Assembly (NCBI GenBank): GCA_014607495.2
Contig: CP053166.1
Coordinates: 11,736,455-11,800,454 of the forward strand
Source: Carposina sasakii
Taxonomy: Eukaryota > Arthropoda > Insecta > Lepidoptera > Carposinidae
Reading direction: 5' to 3'
Length of the DNA: 64,000 nt
The notes below the pieces were generated by a model. The model saw nothing but the letters and a program-made list of their open reading frames with translations, was not told the origin of the DNA and did not search any database. Position numbers and translations under genes: made by a program. This document shows positions 1-11,925 of this stretch, in pieces. Each line of letters begins with the position of its first letter. The first letter of the stretch is position 1.

Positions 1-286
1 AATGAGAGGTGTGTTTTGTTTTTGCGGCTCGCCGATGTAAATTTTCACGGACGCAAAATATACAGTAACTTTTATAGTTATTGATCTACTTGTATGTTAC
101 TTTTTTACGCCTTTACTTATACATTTGGTGTAATGATTTCCTACTTAAATTCCGAGTTTTTCGAATAGATATTTTGTGTTTATTATTTTTTCTTCATAAA
201 ATACTTGTGGGTAATGAAAATCGGGTGATCTCCATTGCCCGCTAGTGACCGCCACCCAAAGAAAAAGATAGGGGAAAGGAAAAATA

Positions 287-445
287 TACATGGTGATTTT
301 TGGTCATCAACGTTCCCGAAATCTACGGAATCTCCTCATCATCATGATCATTTTTCTCCATGGAAGCATACCTGGGAAGTGTCTGGTTTCCAAAATATTA
401 AAGTCCAAAGTTGAGTAAATAGACTGCGTTTTTCTGCATAAAGGC
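287..445 (+). repeat. MITE-A fragment (5' part)
   Basis: Begins TACATGGTGATTTTTGG and continues through the family words TCAACGTTCCCGAAA, CTCCATGGAAGCATACCTGG and AAGTTGAGTAAATAGACTGC. It breaks off after TTTTCTGCATAAA, whereas complete copies (38.5 and 27.6 kb) run on for another 200 bp. Reading frames here are repeat sequence read as protein, not a gene. Confidence 0.85.
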
Positions 446-1967
446 AAGGGCAAGGGCCAAGGAAAGAAGATGAAAGTGCCGAAGAAGGGGACCGAAAGAG
501 TAAAAAGGAAGGTTCTCCAGGAATCAAACGATACCTCTGTATCAAACGTGACGCGATTTGTGTTAGATTTTTGTATGATCCTCATTGCCGATGAGGTGAC
601 TTCAATTACCCGTAACTTAGTGCAATGGGAGTCAAATTAGTTTTTTTTGTACTTTTATGTTTCCTAAAGATGATTATTAATGTGATGATTACTGATCTTA
701 AAATATAGCTAATTAAGTAAATTTTGTTATGAGGCGGTTGCAATAAAAATTTGTTAATTTTAGCTTTTGTATTCTAATTCTTGCTTAAGTGACCCCCATT
801 AACCAATCTTCCCCTACATAAAGCAAGCCTAAGTAAAGATTTGAAAAAGTTTTCTCTCAGAATCATTCATTAGTGTCATTGTGATATAGAAAAGAAGAAC
901 GAGATAAATACATTAGCCACTATGTAAAGAACCTTTCTGAGGGTGGTGGTAAGCCATTACCTATTTTAATTTTGTACATTGTACATGCACATAGGTATGT
1001 ATGTATACACCTTCTCACTTAAACATAAACTTAAAATTAGTTATGTTTGTCCCTTTCTATTCTAAATGTAAAATGAGACAGAAAGCGTAAGTTTATGTTA
1101 AATTATGGCGGTCAGAATCGACCTCAATATGTATTACTAAATTACTTAAATTGGTATGTATAAGAATTTGCCTATATTGCCAAGCACTATGTGTATGTAA
1201 CAAATGCTTGTAACATATAGGTATAGTATATACTGGACAATGGACATAGTAAATTATCTTTTTCAACTGTTCCACTTTGATGTCATTTTAATGGAGCTAG
1301 AACTATGCCTAATTACATTTGTATTATTTTGAAGCAAGTTATTCACATAAAAATACTGATATTATACCTCTAAATGGAAATGACCAGGCTATTCATGTAA
1401 ATAATATTATTTATTACAGATAAATAAGTACCTTTTCAATCAATAAATTAAATCGTACAACTTATAACGACTTTTAGCGCTTCTTCAATGTAAAATGTGG
1501 ATCTAATTTTGGCTATACTTTTACTTGACTAAATATGAGTAGACCCTATATACTTCACCTCGTACTGAATAACTAATATGGACTGAAAATAAATAGCTAA
1601 CATGATATTTTTACATAAGTAAGTAAGTAAGTAAAGAAAAATAAACCAAAATAATGCAGTAGATAGGTACTTAGTAAATTGTGTGTATATTTAATATTTT
1701 TAAAAATAAATCGAATGATACATATGATTCATATTACTCTTTCACATGATAAAAGGAGGCTTTATTTAAAAAAGGTATGAATGGCTCACTAAGGAACAAA
1801 AATATAGAGTACTATCTACCTATAAATTATTACCTACTTGCTAAATGTGGGTGAAGTGGGTGACAACAAGCATTCAATCAACTTCTCAAGCTCTCGACTA
1901 TCGTACTACATATCATTTTAAGTTAATTAAAACGTAATTATAATAATGTCATCTATGATTATCTGTG
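446..1967. other. No gene seen; AT-rich spacer
   Basis: AT-rich sequence with stops in all frames and no repeat family I could match, apart from a short (AAGT)n run at 1617-1634. Confidence 0.6.
1617..1634. repeat. (AAGT)n microsatellite
   Basis: Four uninterrupted AAGT units in AT-rich spacer. Confidence 0.9.
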
Positions 1968-2215
1968 CTCATGGCCAGTGGCACAGCAAGAAAGGCCCCG
2001 AAGACAAAATATTTTTTCTATTTGCTCATTTTGCCCGGGTCTCGAATGGAGACCGCGCCTCGGCAAGCATAGCGTTGGATGCCCTCCAGCCTGACTGATG
2101 ACTTGAAGAGGGCGGCTGGTAGTTACTGGATGGCAAAAACGGTGGATCGAGCCTTGTGATGTGCTCTCGGGGAGGCCTACGTCAAGCAGTAGCCTGCAAT
2201 AACATGAAGAGGATA
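1968..2215 (+). pseudogene. RTE-type LINE, C-terminal remnant of reverse transcriptase ORF
   Basis: Plus-strand translation gives LEWRPRLGK, then after a frameshift LTDDLKRAAGSYWMAKTVDRAL and GEAYVKQ. This matches the conserved end of RTE-clade LINE polyproteins (RW-K-VLEWRPR...DD-K..AGS-WM....DR-.WR-LGEAYVQQWT), which lies after the RT domain. At least one frameshift and three stops break it, so it is a dead, 5'-truncated copy. A minus-strand open frame across the same bases is its shadow. Assignment to RTE rests on this C-terminal signature alone; no RT catalytic motif is included. Confidence 0.75.
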
Positions 2216-2730
2216 TAGGGCCCCCCGGGAAACACCGTTTTAACCACTGCACTAGGTCATAGGCGAACTTTGAAAAATGGACTTGCCCACTTAACTTTTT
2301 TAGACGCATAATCTAATTGTAATTTTACAGATAGGTATGATTTTGATTATTTATTCTGATAAGAATAAGATTTCAATAAGATTCAACCATAGGAAACTAC
2401 CCCATTTATACGTCAAAAATAGATGAGTTTATTCTATATTTTTGTGAAGTGCGCCTTCTGTGTAGGTATTTCATTAGAATCTAGATAATCTGTAGTATAC
2501 ACTAAGTTAACTATACCTGAATCCGGGTTTTAATGAGTTTTTTTATAGTTACAATAATAAATTGTATACTACAGGCGAGATCTATCATGGTTATTACCCC
2601 AGCGTAATTGAGGTATGGTTTAAGATACTCGTAGTTCACTGCATGAGATCGTTCAGACATGTTTATTGACCAAGTGATACTTCGCTAAAAACACAGTTCA
2701 AAGTTTAAAGTTTTTGGTTGCATTTAGAAA
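2216..2730. other. No gene seen
   Basis: AT-rich spacer between the RTE remnant and the foldback element. No open frame of interest or recognised repeat. Confidence 0.5.
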
Positions 2731-3044
2731 TATCATGCATATTGTATCAAATTCCCGTTCGTCCCACCAGTCCTCCTAGCATGACCACGCATCGTGGATA
2801 TCGTATCGTACGATATCGTATCGTTTCTATACAAAATTCAACAAGGCGGCTATATTTATCATATTATGACAGGCTAAATGTTGATAAATGGGTTTATCAT
2901 ATCGTGTTCCGCAGGTCATGCTACTAGAGCAGGCCTCATCCCACCAGTGGGACTAACGGGAATTTAATATAATATGCATGATATTTACTTTATATTTTCG
3001 TTCGTCCCACTGGTGAGACGAAGCCTGGTGGGACGAACGGGAAT
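2731..3044. mobile_element. Foldback element built from four copies of one inverted word
   Basis: The 20-bp word ATTCCCGTTCGTCCCACCAG at 2751-2770 recurs as a perfect inverted copy at 3025-3044. A second inverted copy covers a longer arm: 2731-2770 pairs with about 2944-2984, including the flanking ATATCATGCAT. A fourth, direct copy lies at 2999-3015. The unit therefore alternates orientation four times in 314 bp. Between them lies TATCGTATCGTACGATATCG, itself nearly palindromic. No coding capacity; class unknown. Confidence 0.7.
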
Positions 3045-3193
3045 GACTCATTTTGCCTATGCATTTAAAATATTTGTGTTTCAAAGTTTTGTACTCGGCT
3101 TACCTTAGCGTAGAACTAATAAGTTTTCTTATGCTTGTTCTTTCATCCTTTACTTCATTAAAAAATTACTAAAAGTAAATTTTAGAGCACAGC

Positions 3194-3343
3194 AGTTTGA
3201 TATTGGATACTGAAGGGACCGAAGACGTTCAACGCAGAGCCGAAGAACGTAGGAAAGACCTGAAGAGGTTAACGAAAAGCTGGAGACCGAACGGGATAGC
3301 GGAAAACTGTGGAGGGCCTCTGCTCCATCTAGAGGACACATGA
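3194..3343 (+). other. Short coding-like relic, unassigned
   Basis: An open frame of 49 codons ends in TGA at 3341. It is rich in charged residues (EDVQRRAEERRKDLKRL near its middle) and ends GGPLLHLEDT. Composition differs from the AT-rich flanks, which suggests a relic of a coding sequence, perhaps a transposon tail, but I do not recognise the family. No ATG start or splice site that I trust. Confidence 0.25.
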
Positions 3344-4688
3344 ACTTTAGATTGTTTGAAAACCATGAAATATAATCATAATTTCAAGGGATAAAGAAAA
3401 TGCTCGATGCTGGCTCGATTAATGAAGTCAATCTTTGTTAAACTTACCTACTTATGATACCTACTACTTATAGGTATTTTTCCGGAAAATTATCTTTGTC
3501 TATTTATTTCTTTATGTAGTTACTAAATTCCCGGTTGCAAGGCTATATTTTATAAGTTTACTACAGGATGTAGAAAAATGCATGACTAATCTCAGTTAGC
3601 TATGACCTCACAGTTCTTAATCACTCGATGATTGGCACATTCATCATTGACATCCGAAATAGCATCATTTGGAGGTGGTTGACCAATGGTTGACTCAATG
3701 GCACTTGAAATTGAATTTTGATTAGCATAGAGTTCTAATCTGACTAGCATTTATTTCATCCATTTGACCTTATCATTTGAAGGCATGGCTTAAGTTATTC
3801 TAGGATATTTTATTTATTTATTTATTAAGCACACCAAACATGGTATAACTGGGTATAAAATTATTTTACAAATTATGGTAAGATATAATTCTTGTTAAAT
3901 GGTATGAGGGGCCTTACAAAGACACTGAATTTGTAGTTAGACACCTGTTAAACCCGATTTGATGTTTAACATACTTATCTATCAAATTAAATATTTGTAT
4001 AACCAAGGCATTCTATCTGTATAGAAGTACTATGCCGAAAAAAGATTGTTTCTAATGTTGAATTTGCTGTAACGTCCAGTGGAGAATGTGACAATGTAAT
4101 ATTATCTATTTGGCTAAGCAAAAACATAGCTGATAATATGTGTTTTCAAACAACTTGGAATTGGGGCGCTGGGATTTCCAACAAATTTAACAATAACCTA
4201 CCTAAGAAAATAGGGATGGCCTGGAGGCTGTCGCGGAGGTATTGGGAGGCTTCCCAACACCCTGAAGGTGAAATACCTGTAAAGTTCTCCGCGATAGCAG
4301 CCATAACTCTGCAACTAAATTATTTATGACACTATCGGGTTTATTGGGAGCCTTATCTTGTTGGCCCCGGGGGCCTGATCTGCTCTAGTTGGAGACTATA
4401 ACTTGGCCCGATAATCTGTAGCCATCTTATTACTCGTAGTTATTGGTTGTTTAAGTGGCTTACTTTTTTTTTTACGCCTCTGAAACAGTCAGCTTATAGC
4501 TACTAAACGATTTAAATACCTTGTCCTTTTGGCCTAAATAGCTATTCAACCAAGCTTTAACTACTTGGACTAAGCATCCCTGGATCGAAAACGACACGGA
4601 AATATATGAAAGCTCCTAAAACAACTGCTAGGGCAGCGAGCAACACACACCAAACTCGCCTCACATCACATGTTACTACTAATTTACA
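3344..4688. other. No gene seen
   Basis: AT-rich spacer. The open stretch at 4138-4329 has no recognisable protein signature or splice context. Confidence 0.5.
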
Positions 4689-4797
4689 TATACATATAAT
4701 CACGCCTTTATCCCTTACGGGGTAGGCAGAGCACCAAGGGCCGATATAACCACATGGTGCCACTTCTGACTAATTTTGAAGGTATAGTTAAGATTTA
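4689..4797 (+). repeat. Rep-4 copy
   Basis: ATACATATAATCACGCC followed by CCTTTATCCCTTACGGGG, TAGGCAGAGCACCAAGGGCC and a CACTTCTGAC...TTTTGAAGGTATAG tail. The same order of words recurs at 56,325-56,435, and the first part, inverted, at 12,189-12,238. Function unknown; likely the 3' part of a retroelement. Confidence 0.8.
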
Positions 4798-7700
4798 TTT
4801 ATATTATTTATTATTAGGTAATTTAAGTATGTAAAATGTTAATAGCGCTTTACTATTCACTCGTGGCAATGGTTTTTATATTTCGTACGGTAAGCATGCA
4901 GGCAAAGTTATACCGATGTTTAATACAAAGAAATTGATTTAGATCGCGACTGCGTCTTGTCTAGTCGTTTATGAACACTAGTTAGTAAAGTGTTAATTAA
5001 TCATCTTTTAATAACAGGATGAAGCAAAAAACCATTTGGTTATTTTAAACGTTTTTGTCAAACACAACTTTTTAATTACTTTAAAAAGCGTTGATTAATG
5101 GTGTCCGGCATTGGAAAGTTGGAAGTAATTTGGCTTCTGTTAAATCTATTAAAAACATCTGTTGTTTTGTCTTTGTCCATTAGAGTGGATAATATAATGG
5201 CTAATAGGCAGGAAAGAGAATTATTTATTGATAAAAATACCGTTAATGGCAAAAAGGAGCGCAAGCGTAGCGAGCACAATTTTTACAGTTTCTAATCTAA
5301 TGTACGTTTACTTGAAATTATTGTACCTAAATAATCTTATTTTAAAAATAAAAATAAAAGCCATACAAAGCTATAATAATATTAATGACTACGTAAATTG
5401 TCGCGTTGTTAAAATTTCCCGCGACATGGTGCCGCCGTTATATTTCGAAAACGTTTTGGGCGTTGCCAGTCTTGCCGGGATTTCGTCTTATTGGCACCAC
5501 GATTACCTTTTATGGTAATGAAATCTCCAAAATTCACGCCGGGCGGGGACATTGAAATCTTAACCAATTGCAAGGCCATTCTAGGCTGAGGTCAATAACC
5601 GTGCGGGTTAGGTACATGACAAGGCTTGTTGGCTCGAGCGCGGGATCGGAGCATTACCAAAGCTTGTCTCAAAGGGTTAGGAACTAACTTGAAGCCTTAG
5701 TTTTAATTCCTCCTTACTTATTATAAGTATTACCTTTTCTGCTGTTTTTGTAATTCAAATAGTCGCAATTGTGCAACTAATTAATTTAACTGTGATAAGT
5801 GTCGCCACTTCGAACTAGGTTCGGTGGCGATTTGGATTAGTCCAAGGATTTGGTTTTATCATCAAGTTACCCTAGACCCGAAAATTACCTTAACAGATCG
5901 GCTGCTACCGGGGATACGTCTCGCCCAAAGTTACGTTGTCTTTCTTGTAAACAATTTTAATATTTATCAAAGAAACCAGGATCAGTCACCCACGACCTGT
6001 TATCGCGTTCATTTTAATAAATTAGTCTCGTTGTTCAATAATTCTTTTTTTATTTTAATCCTTGGACCTGTCCACTTCTTGCCTGTAATAGGGGAAGAAG
6101 GGGACATCGTTACAAAATCTAAACGTAAATGGTATATACAGAAAAAAACATTTAATCTAGGATAGAGTTCTTATGGTAAGTATTTATAAACGGCAAAAAA
6201 TAGACCTGTTCAAATTATTATGGCGGTTCATGTTATTATACGCTTTCATAACAAGAAGACGCTTTGCTTTGTCGGCTGAAAATCTCGAACTCCTTCACCT
6301 GTCGATATGTTACAAAGAACTTTCTTTATCACTGTAATAACATGTAGAGCATCGAACACCCCTCCCAAACTATACTTTGAACATGAAATATACTATGCAG
6401 AAACTGTGATTTGAAATAGTGTAGTTCGTCGTGTTCCTGAGTGTGCAAATGTCGATTTTCTCGGACTCACGGAATGTAAGAATACGGGAAATAGGCCATT
6501 CGGGGTAGTTTTCCACGAATAATGCGGTGCTAGTCGAGATTGTGAGAGAAATAGAATTTTTCTAATTTAAATCTGGAAGAATGAAGATCAGAATCATTTA
6601 CTTATCTATCCAATAAAGTAGGGAATAAGTAGTCCATATACAAATGATGAAGGTAAAAATAGTCGGGTATTATTTTTGCACCCACGCATAAATACAAAGT
6701 TATAATTACAATTTGTAACATCTTTATACTTACATTATCTATACTTAAGTTTGCCATATTTTGGTGTGTGTGGGCACAAAAATATTGCTTGTAATTTGCA
6801 AGCAAACTACATATCCCAAACTAACAATATCAGCAATGTACCTACATTGCCGAGATTTTCTACTCTTAATTTTGCACATAACTTTAGACCAAATCTCTTT
6901 CTCCTCTATAACCTTGTTGTCTTATCATGAGTATAAAAATATAGTTAACCTAATCGTACATAATTATAGGAAGTAGAAAGCGACCCTGGCATAGTGGCGA
7001 CTGAAGCAATTACGATTACATTAAATACCTGCGGGGTGGAGGAAATTGCAAGGGTGACCCGAACGTATATATTAACCCTCGATTCTGTACTTTTGGCGTG
7101 AATAGCGTATTTTACATAATATCGTTGTGACTCAAATAAATATTCAGAAGAAAACTCAGAGAAAGCTGTTGAAGGAACTATTATGTTGAGTTAGACAGTG
7201 TTTTTATTTGAATAAATGCATTTTCAATTTGATTATCCCCAGTGTTTGCTTTACGCACCAACCAAAGTGTGTCGGGTCACTTACACCCTGTATTTAAATT
7301 CTATGTCTATTTTCAAATACCACGGTAGGCGTAATGTTATATACAAAAGCAAAGATAAAGCAATGCGATCGAGAAAATTGCGAGTGTGTGACGTATGTGT
7401 GACTTCCTCCCACGCCTCCCACTTGCCCCTTTTTTTTGCAAGTTACGTAAATCTCATGCGGATCGTATGAAAGAAAATCCATCATTTTGGAAACATTTGG
7501 AAATGTTTAAGTTTAAATATTTCCATAAGTAAGTACGCAATGTTTTTTATACATCGCTTTTGTAAAGTTATTTCATTTCTGATTAATGTTATTAATGTTA
7601 GGGCGTGAACCTGAGATCAATTAGAGACTTGTAATTAGTCATCATTTACAAAGTCACAACGAGACCGCATTGTGACGTCAACATGTGTCGATCCCCACGC

Positions 7701-8050
7701 TGCAATACCTTTTGTCTTGTCTTTTACGATAGTGTTATCACCAGAAGAAGAAAAAACCCAATTCTTGCATCGGCAAAATCTAACTGTTTCAACGTAGGTT
7801 TTTATTTTTTTTTGCTATGGTAAAAGTATTTTACGGTTGTGAAATACCGTTGCTATTTAATATTACCGTTTACCTATGCTTGTAGGTGGTCATATATTAT
7901 TAAAAAGTGTGTTTAAAGCTGTTGCACGAAACACTTGACACGCGAATAGTCTCACTCACTTCATTTTTTGCGAGGCTTTGAGGTAATTCAATTTATTTCA
8001 ACCTAGTATACGCCAGTGACTTTGTCCACGTGAACTACCTATATGAGTTA
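4798..8050. other. No gene supported; several anonymous open frames
   Basis: Longest unannotated block of the left half. Open stretches at 5098-5518 and 5824-6165 (about 113 codons, starting from GTG rather than ATG) are the largest. They resemble no family I know, lack good splice acceptors and are of a size expected by chance. A GTAAGT sits at 6176-6181 but the frame before it is closed. ACTTACACCCTGTATT at 7270-7285 resembles the end of the element at 31.4 kb. Confidence 0.4.
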
Positions 8051-8095
8051 CTAGTGGACCCTCGCGACTCTGTCTGCGTGGACTGCAGGAAAAAG
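8051..8095 (-). mobile_element. Helitron-like 3' end fragment
   Basis: On the minus strand this reads ...GTCCACGCAGACAGAGTC...GGTCCACTAG, the family's 3' hairpin followed by the CTAG terminus (CTAG at 8051-8054). The rest of the element is missing. A second degenerate end-like word lies just left, near 8012-8036. Confidence 0.65.
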
Positions 8096-8113
8096 ACGGA
8101 TAGGAAGGACGGA

Positions 8114-8163
8114 CGGAAGGAGATGTAGCTGATGTATTCTAGTGAAGCCCCGCATCAGCATAA
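8114..8163 (-). repeat. Rep-1 fragment
   Basis: Contains the inverted family words GATGTAGCTGATGTATTCTA and CCCCGCATCAGCATA found in longer copies at 47.0 and 49.8 kb. Confidence 0.7.
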
Positions 8164-9372
8164 TATGAGGTTCTCTATCGTAAACTATTTCATTTAAAAT
8201 CCTATAGCGCCATATAAAAGCCTATATAATCTATAAATTCCTACCTATACCTATATATAAAACCTCTGTTGATGTAACGTAAACTTTCCTGTTCCACAGA
8301 AGGACAAGTCATTGTTTTCATTTGGGACTGGCAAAGGGAATTCTGTTGGGCGCCATATTGTTTACTGTTAAACTCGACCCCAATGCAATCGTGTTGAATA
8401 AAACACACCTACTTTGACCAATACGTAACGTAAACACTGAACTTTAGTTGTGGATACTCGTAACACCACAAAATTATTTTTATGAAAAATGTTTTCATTG
8501 GACAAGATTATTATTTTGTTTATTACAAAAAACCTGTTAACTAAAAGGATATGCGAAAATGTTTTTTTTTTATTATTAAAACTACCTACCGTGTTATTAC
8601 ATAAGAATTTAAACATTGATTAAGGAAACATTGTCTTAATTGAACAGATATTACAAATTTTGCTGTCTAATGTCATTTCATTAGGCGCAGTTTTGTATAG
8701 GTAGTTATTACCGTTAGTCTTTATTATTTATCCGCAACTCTAAATAGCTATCCTGCTAAATCTGAAACTGTATTGGTTTACAGAATTCTCCATTCACTCA
8801 ATAATAATAGGTCGCCCACAATATCGTTTCATGACAGCAAAAACTTTTGGACATAAATTATTTTTTCTTTTTCGGAACGACTTTTATTTTAACTTATAAT
8901 GCCCAGTTTCACCAAAGACCCCTATTTAGATGGACACCCTAAGGATATTAACAGTCACTTTTAACAATGGTGTTGTAGGTAGGTACTGTTTGTTATAGAC
9001 CGGAGTGCCTACAAATACATACATACATACCTACATATACCTAATAATTACTACTACAACACAATGTGGTTACAGTTCGGAAGAGTTTGGTTACAGTTTG
9101 GAAGTGGGTACAGTTTGTACAGAAGTTTCCTAAACTGTACCCCTTTTCAGTATTAACTAACACAATGAATGACTCATCCATCTTTAGAGCGCAAAGTTTA
9201 GTGCATGAACTGTAAGTACTTAAGTGTAAGTAGTAACTCTGTTACGTACGTCTAATATTATTAATGCAGTAAAAGCGTATACTTATACTTGCTAACACTC
9301 CTTAAAGGACTACGAATCGAATTTCCACCAAATTAGATAGGGTAGCGTTACAAAAATGTAAGTTAAATCCTA
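8164..9372. other. No gene seen
   Basis: AT-rich spacer with a short (ACAT)n run near 9016. Sequence at 8368-8616 is open on the minus strand but has no protein signature. Confidence 0.5.
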
Positions 9373-9559
9373 TCCTATTAATATTATAAACGCGAAAGTT
9401 TGTGAGTATGGATGGATGGATGTTTGTTGCTCTTTCACGTAAAAACGGCTGGAGCGATTTTAATAAAATTTCGTATGGAGTTAGCTGACACTACTTTTTA
9501 TCCCGGATAATTTAGTTTTCTCTGCAGTCCACGCGGACGAAGTCGCGGGCGTCCACTAG
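9373..9559 (+). mobile_element. Helitron-like non-autonomous element, complete (187 bp)
   Basis: Starts TCCTATTAATATTATAAACG preceded by A and ends CTAG (9556-9559) followed by T, fitting Helitron insertion between A and T with 5' TC and 3' CTRR. A short hairpin (GGACG...CGTCC) lies just before CTAG. There are no terminal inverted repeats or coding sequence. It belongs to a widespread lepidopteran group; a copy with the same start lies at 63,874. Confidence 0.8.
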
Positions 9560-9733
9560 TCAATAATACTGGTATGTTGATGTTTATAATTGGCCTGAAT
9601 ACTGATTATATTTACTATTTTATTGCATTTCACTGTGATAATATGATAATTCAAATCCGAAGTCAGATAGCAGAAACTTGAAGTTTATTCTTTTTTTTTA
9701 TATCTATAAACTTGACTTTTATTAGTTTTCTAC

Positions 9734-9767
9734 GATGAAAACAAAATAGCGCTATTTTGTTTTCATC
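9734..9767. repeat. Perfect 34-bp palindrome
   Basis: GATGAAAACAAAATAGC is followed immediately by its exact reverse complement with no loop. Flanks TTTTCTAC and GGTTTTCTAC show a short direct repeat. Confidence 0.95.
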
Positions 9768-10330
9768 TAAGGTTTTCTACTTCTCGACTTCGAATTTTCA
9801 ACTGCGTAAAATTAAAAGTGCCTACAAATGTGCCACATAGCACTCGACGCTCAGCTCGTCCCAGAGGAGATCACGATCACAGTTTATGCCCCGACCCCTG
9901 TCTACATCCGTATTAGCGAAGTTTTAAGGTTATCTACGACTCCATGGGGGTTTCAGAGCTGGCCCTACTCGGATGACGAGTTTGAAAGCCACTGACAGTT
10001 TTGATAGTTTACTCAAGTATTATAATATCTGCGGTGAAGTTATGTGAGATTTTGTCCTATATTGTCCACTCTAGGAAGTTACCATGAAGTTTTAAAGCAG
10101 GCTTCCTTGGAAAGCTAGCTATCACTCTACACCGCCTATAGTTGCGACTCGCTATCACAATGCTTTTAAGTCGTGCTTTATAAGTCAAGAGTAGGTACGA
10201 GCGACTGTTTTCCAACTAATATTAGAAATATGAAAGTGAGTTCTTTTGTTTATATCACCTATTCACGCTTTATTTACTCTAGCAATATTCTTTAAATTTA
10301 GCGTAAGTATACCTACATAGAGTTGGGAGA
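9768..10330. other. No gene seen
   Basis: Unassigned spacer, slightly less AT-rich around 9850-9960, with no sustained open frame. Confidence 0.5.
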
Positions 10331-10387
10331 GCGGAGAAGGACATAGGCTACATTCTGTATGCGGACGACCTCGCGGGCATCAGCTAG
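10331..10387 (+). mobile_element. Helitron-like 3' end, different subfamily
   Basis: ACATAGGCTACATTCTGTAT, then GCGGACGACCTCGCGGGC and CAGCTAG, ending with CTAG at 10,384-10,387 before T. The ending GGGCATCAGCTAG differs from the GGGCGTCCACTAG ending of the other copies. No matching 5' end is visible. Confidence 0.55.
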
Positions 10388-10566
10388 TTTTCTACAAAAA
10401 GACGCTAAATAGAACATCTTCTGTATATTTTAATGTACTTCATAAAAATACATTCTAGTTGTAGTGGAGCCATCTATCGGATGCAGGAAAGAACCACAAT
10501 CGAATGAAAAATCCTATAACGCGATGTCGAAGTTTCTCACAATGATTGGAATATATACATGGGCCA

Positions 10567-10634
10567 AACAACGACTAGTGGCCCGGTGGGGCCTGAAGCG
10601 CTTCCCTTTTCACCACCCCCACATAGTCGTTGTT
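10567..10634. repeat. 68-nt imperfect hairpin
   Basis: AACAACGACTA at 10,567-10,577 is perfectly complementary to TAGTCGTTGTT at 10,624-10,634. Inside, GGTGGGG can pair partly with CACCCCCAC. Size is in the range of a small-RNA precursor, but the inner pairing is weak and no expression evidence exists. Confidence 0.35.
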
Positions 10635-10818
10635 CCACTCTTGTATAAACCACAAATGTTATAACATCATTATGCATACATGCACGTCATACAGTGTAAT
10701 TTTAATACATTGTACCGTATACAAAGTAAAAAGGGCTAATTTTACAATCCACTGCGGGCTATAATAAAAGTCCAGTAAATATAGGTGAAGTGCAGTTTCA
10801 GCCTAAAGTTGTACTTAC

Positions 10819-10978
10819 CTAGTTATTTGTGGGAATAATCGGTAATGCCGCATTATTGTTTCCGTTTATTAATGCTGGACCAAATACTTCCCTAACTATA
10901 AATGTTGGTACACACGCGCAGTATTTTAATATAACGAGAAAAGTGTGCCTACTGACGAATTGTTGGCTACACTCGCTT
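10819..10978 (-). other. Ambiguous exon-like segment, open on both strands
   Basis: On the minus strand a pyrimidine-rich acceptor ending ACCCGCAG precedes 160 bp whose frame stays open until TAG at 10,821-10,819, directly followed by GTAAGT. On the plus strand the same DNA is also open, reading LFVGIIGNAALLFPFI near its start, with an upstream TTACCTAG as possible acceptor. Both readings cannot be real and neither product is recognised. Rep-1 starts 30 bp further on. Confidence 0.15.
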
Positions 10979-11007
10979 CTGCGGGTAACAATAAAAAATA
11001 ATTGGGA

Positions 11008-11219
11008 CTTCACTAGAATACATCAGCTGCATCTCTTACCGTGCATGTCGTAAGAGTCGACTAATGAACTCGGGCATTCTCTCAGGCGATAAGCTGGCAA
11101 CTTGTCACTGATCATTTACATTTGTCCCTGCTATGCTAAACAGGGCTTTGAGATATCCTTTGTGTGTCTACAGTTTAACCCTATTTCGGCAACACAGCTG
11201 TATGTATATGTATGTGTGT
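11008..11219 (+). repeat. Rep-1 copy, nearly full
   Basis: Family words in order: ACTAGAATACATCAGCTGCA, GCATGTCGTAAGAGTCGACT, AGGCGATAAGCTGGCAACTT, GTCACTGATCATTTACAT, TGCTATGCTAAAC and a TATGTATATG tail. At least a dozen pieces in both orientations occur across the window, making this its most abundant long repeat. No coding sequence or terminal repeats recognised; class unknown. Confidence 0.8.
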
Positions 11220-11925
11220 AGAGCCTCTTGTAGGTAAACATTATGAACATTATTCTGTTTTCATCAATAAAAAAAAGTACAGACAAAGTCACACGCAACT
11301 AGCCACATCGGAATAAATTCTAATCCATTAAAGTTTCTTGTTGGTAATCTAACTCGGATGGTTCGATGCCGGCTTTTTGGTCATTTGAAGATACTGGCCG
11401 TAATAAATCAAACGGTGAATTATGGTGGGGTCACGCATATATTATTAGTAGGAAAGGAAGTTTCGGAGCTATCCGTCTATCCATAAGAGGTTAGGTTTTT
11501 TAAGCTTGTGCCAGCAAGCTAGCAAGATCTTTTGGATTCGCGTACACATAATTCTAGCTTAATTTTTAATACACAAAAATACAGTTGTTCAAGATACAGT
11601 TGCTGTATAATGGGTAAAAATTTGCAAAATGTAATTTACTCTTACTTCAATGACTTCTACATAATGTTTACTTTATCACATATCAATGTCATGTGCAAAG
11701 AAGGAAAAGTAAAACTATGTCAATGTCCATTATTTACCTTGTTGTGCTGTATTAAGAAGTTCCTAAGCTTAGGTACATAGCTTTTGAGTTTTATTTTGGC
11801 AATTTTAAAGGCTACTTTAGTTGGGTTTCCATTTCGCAACAAATCGCCATGTGTGTACAGAGAAAAACAAACCGCCTCTTTACAAGGACAATATGACATC
11901 TAACAAAGTAGTGGCTTATAAAATA
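11220..11925. other. No gene supported
   Basis: AT-rich spacer. The 11,532-11,780 open frame has no family signature. Confidence 0.5.

Noticed and set aside
307..585. 92-codon minus-strand frame, with relatives at 36.3, 38.4 and 61.5 kb
   Set aside because: All are translations of MITE-A copies (shared LDPNIL and HFPGMLPWRK words).
5824..6165. 113-codon plus-strand open frame in unannotated DNA
   Set aside because: Starts at GTG, has no acceptor before it, no recognisable motif, and the closing donor-like GTAAGT lies after its stop. Size is within chance for 64 kb.
10567..10634. Hairpin as a microRNA gene
   Set aside because: Only 11 bp of perfect stem; the rest pairs poorly, so it is listed only as a hairpin.
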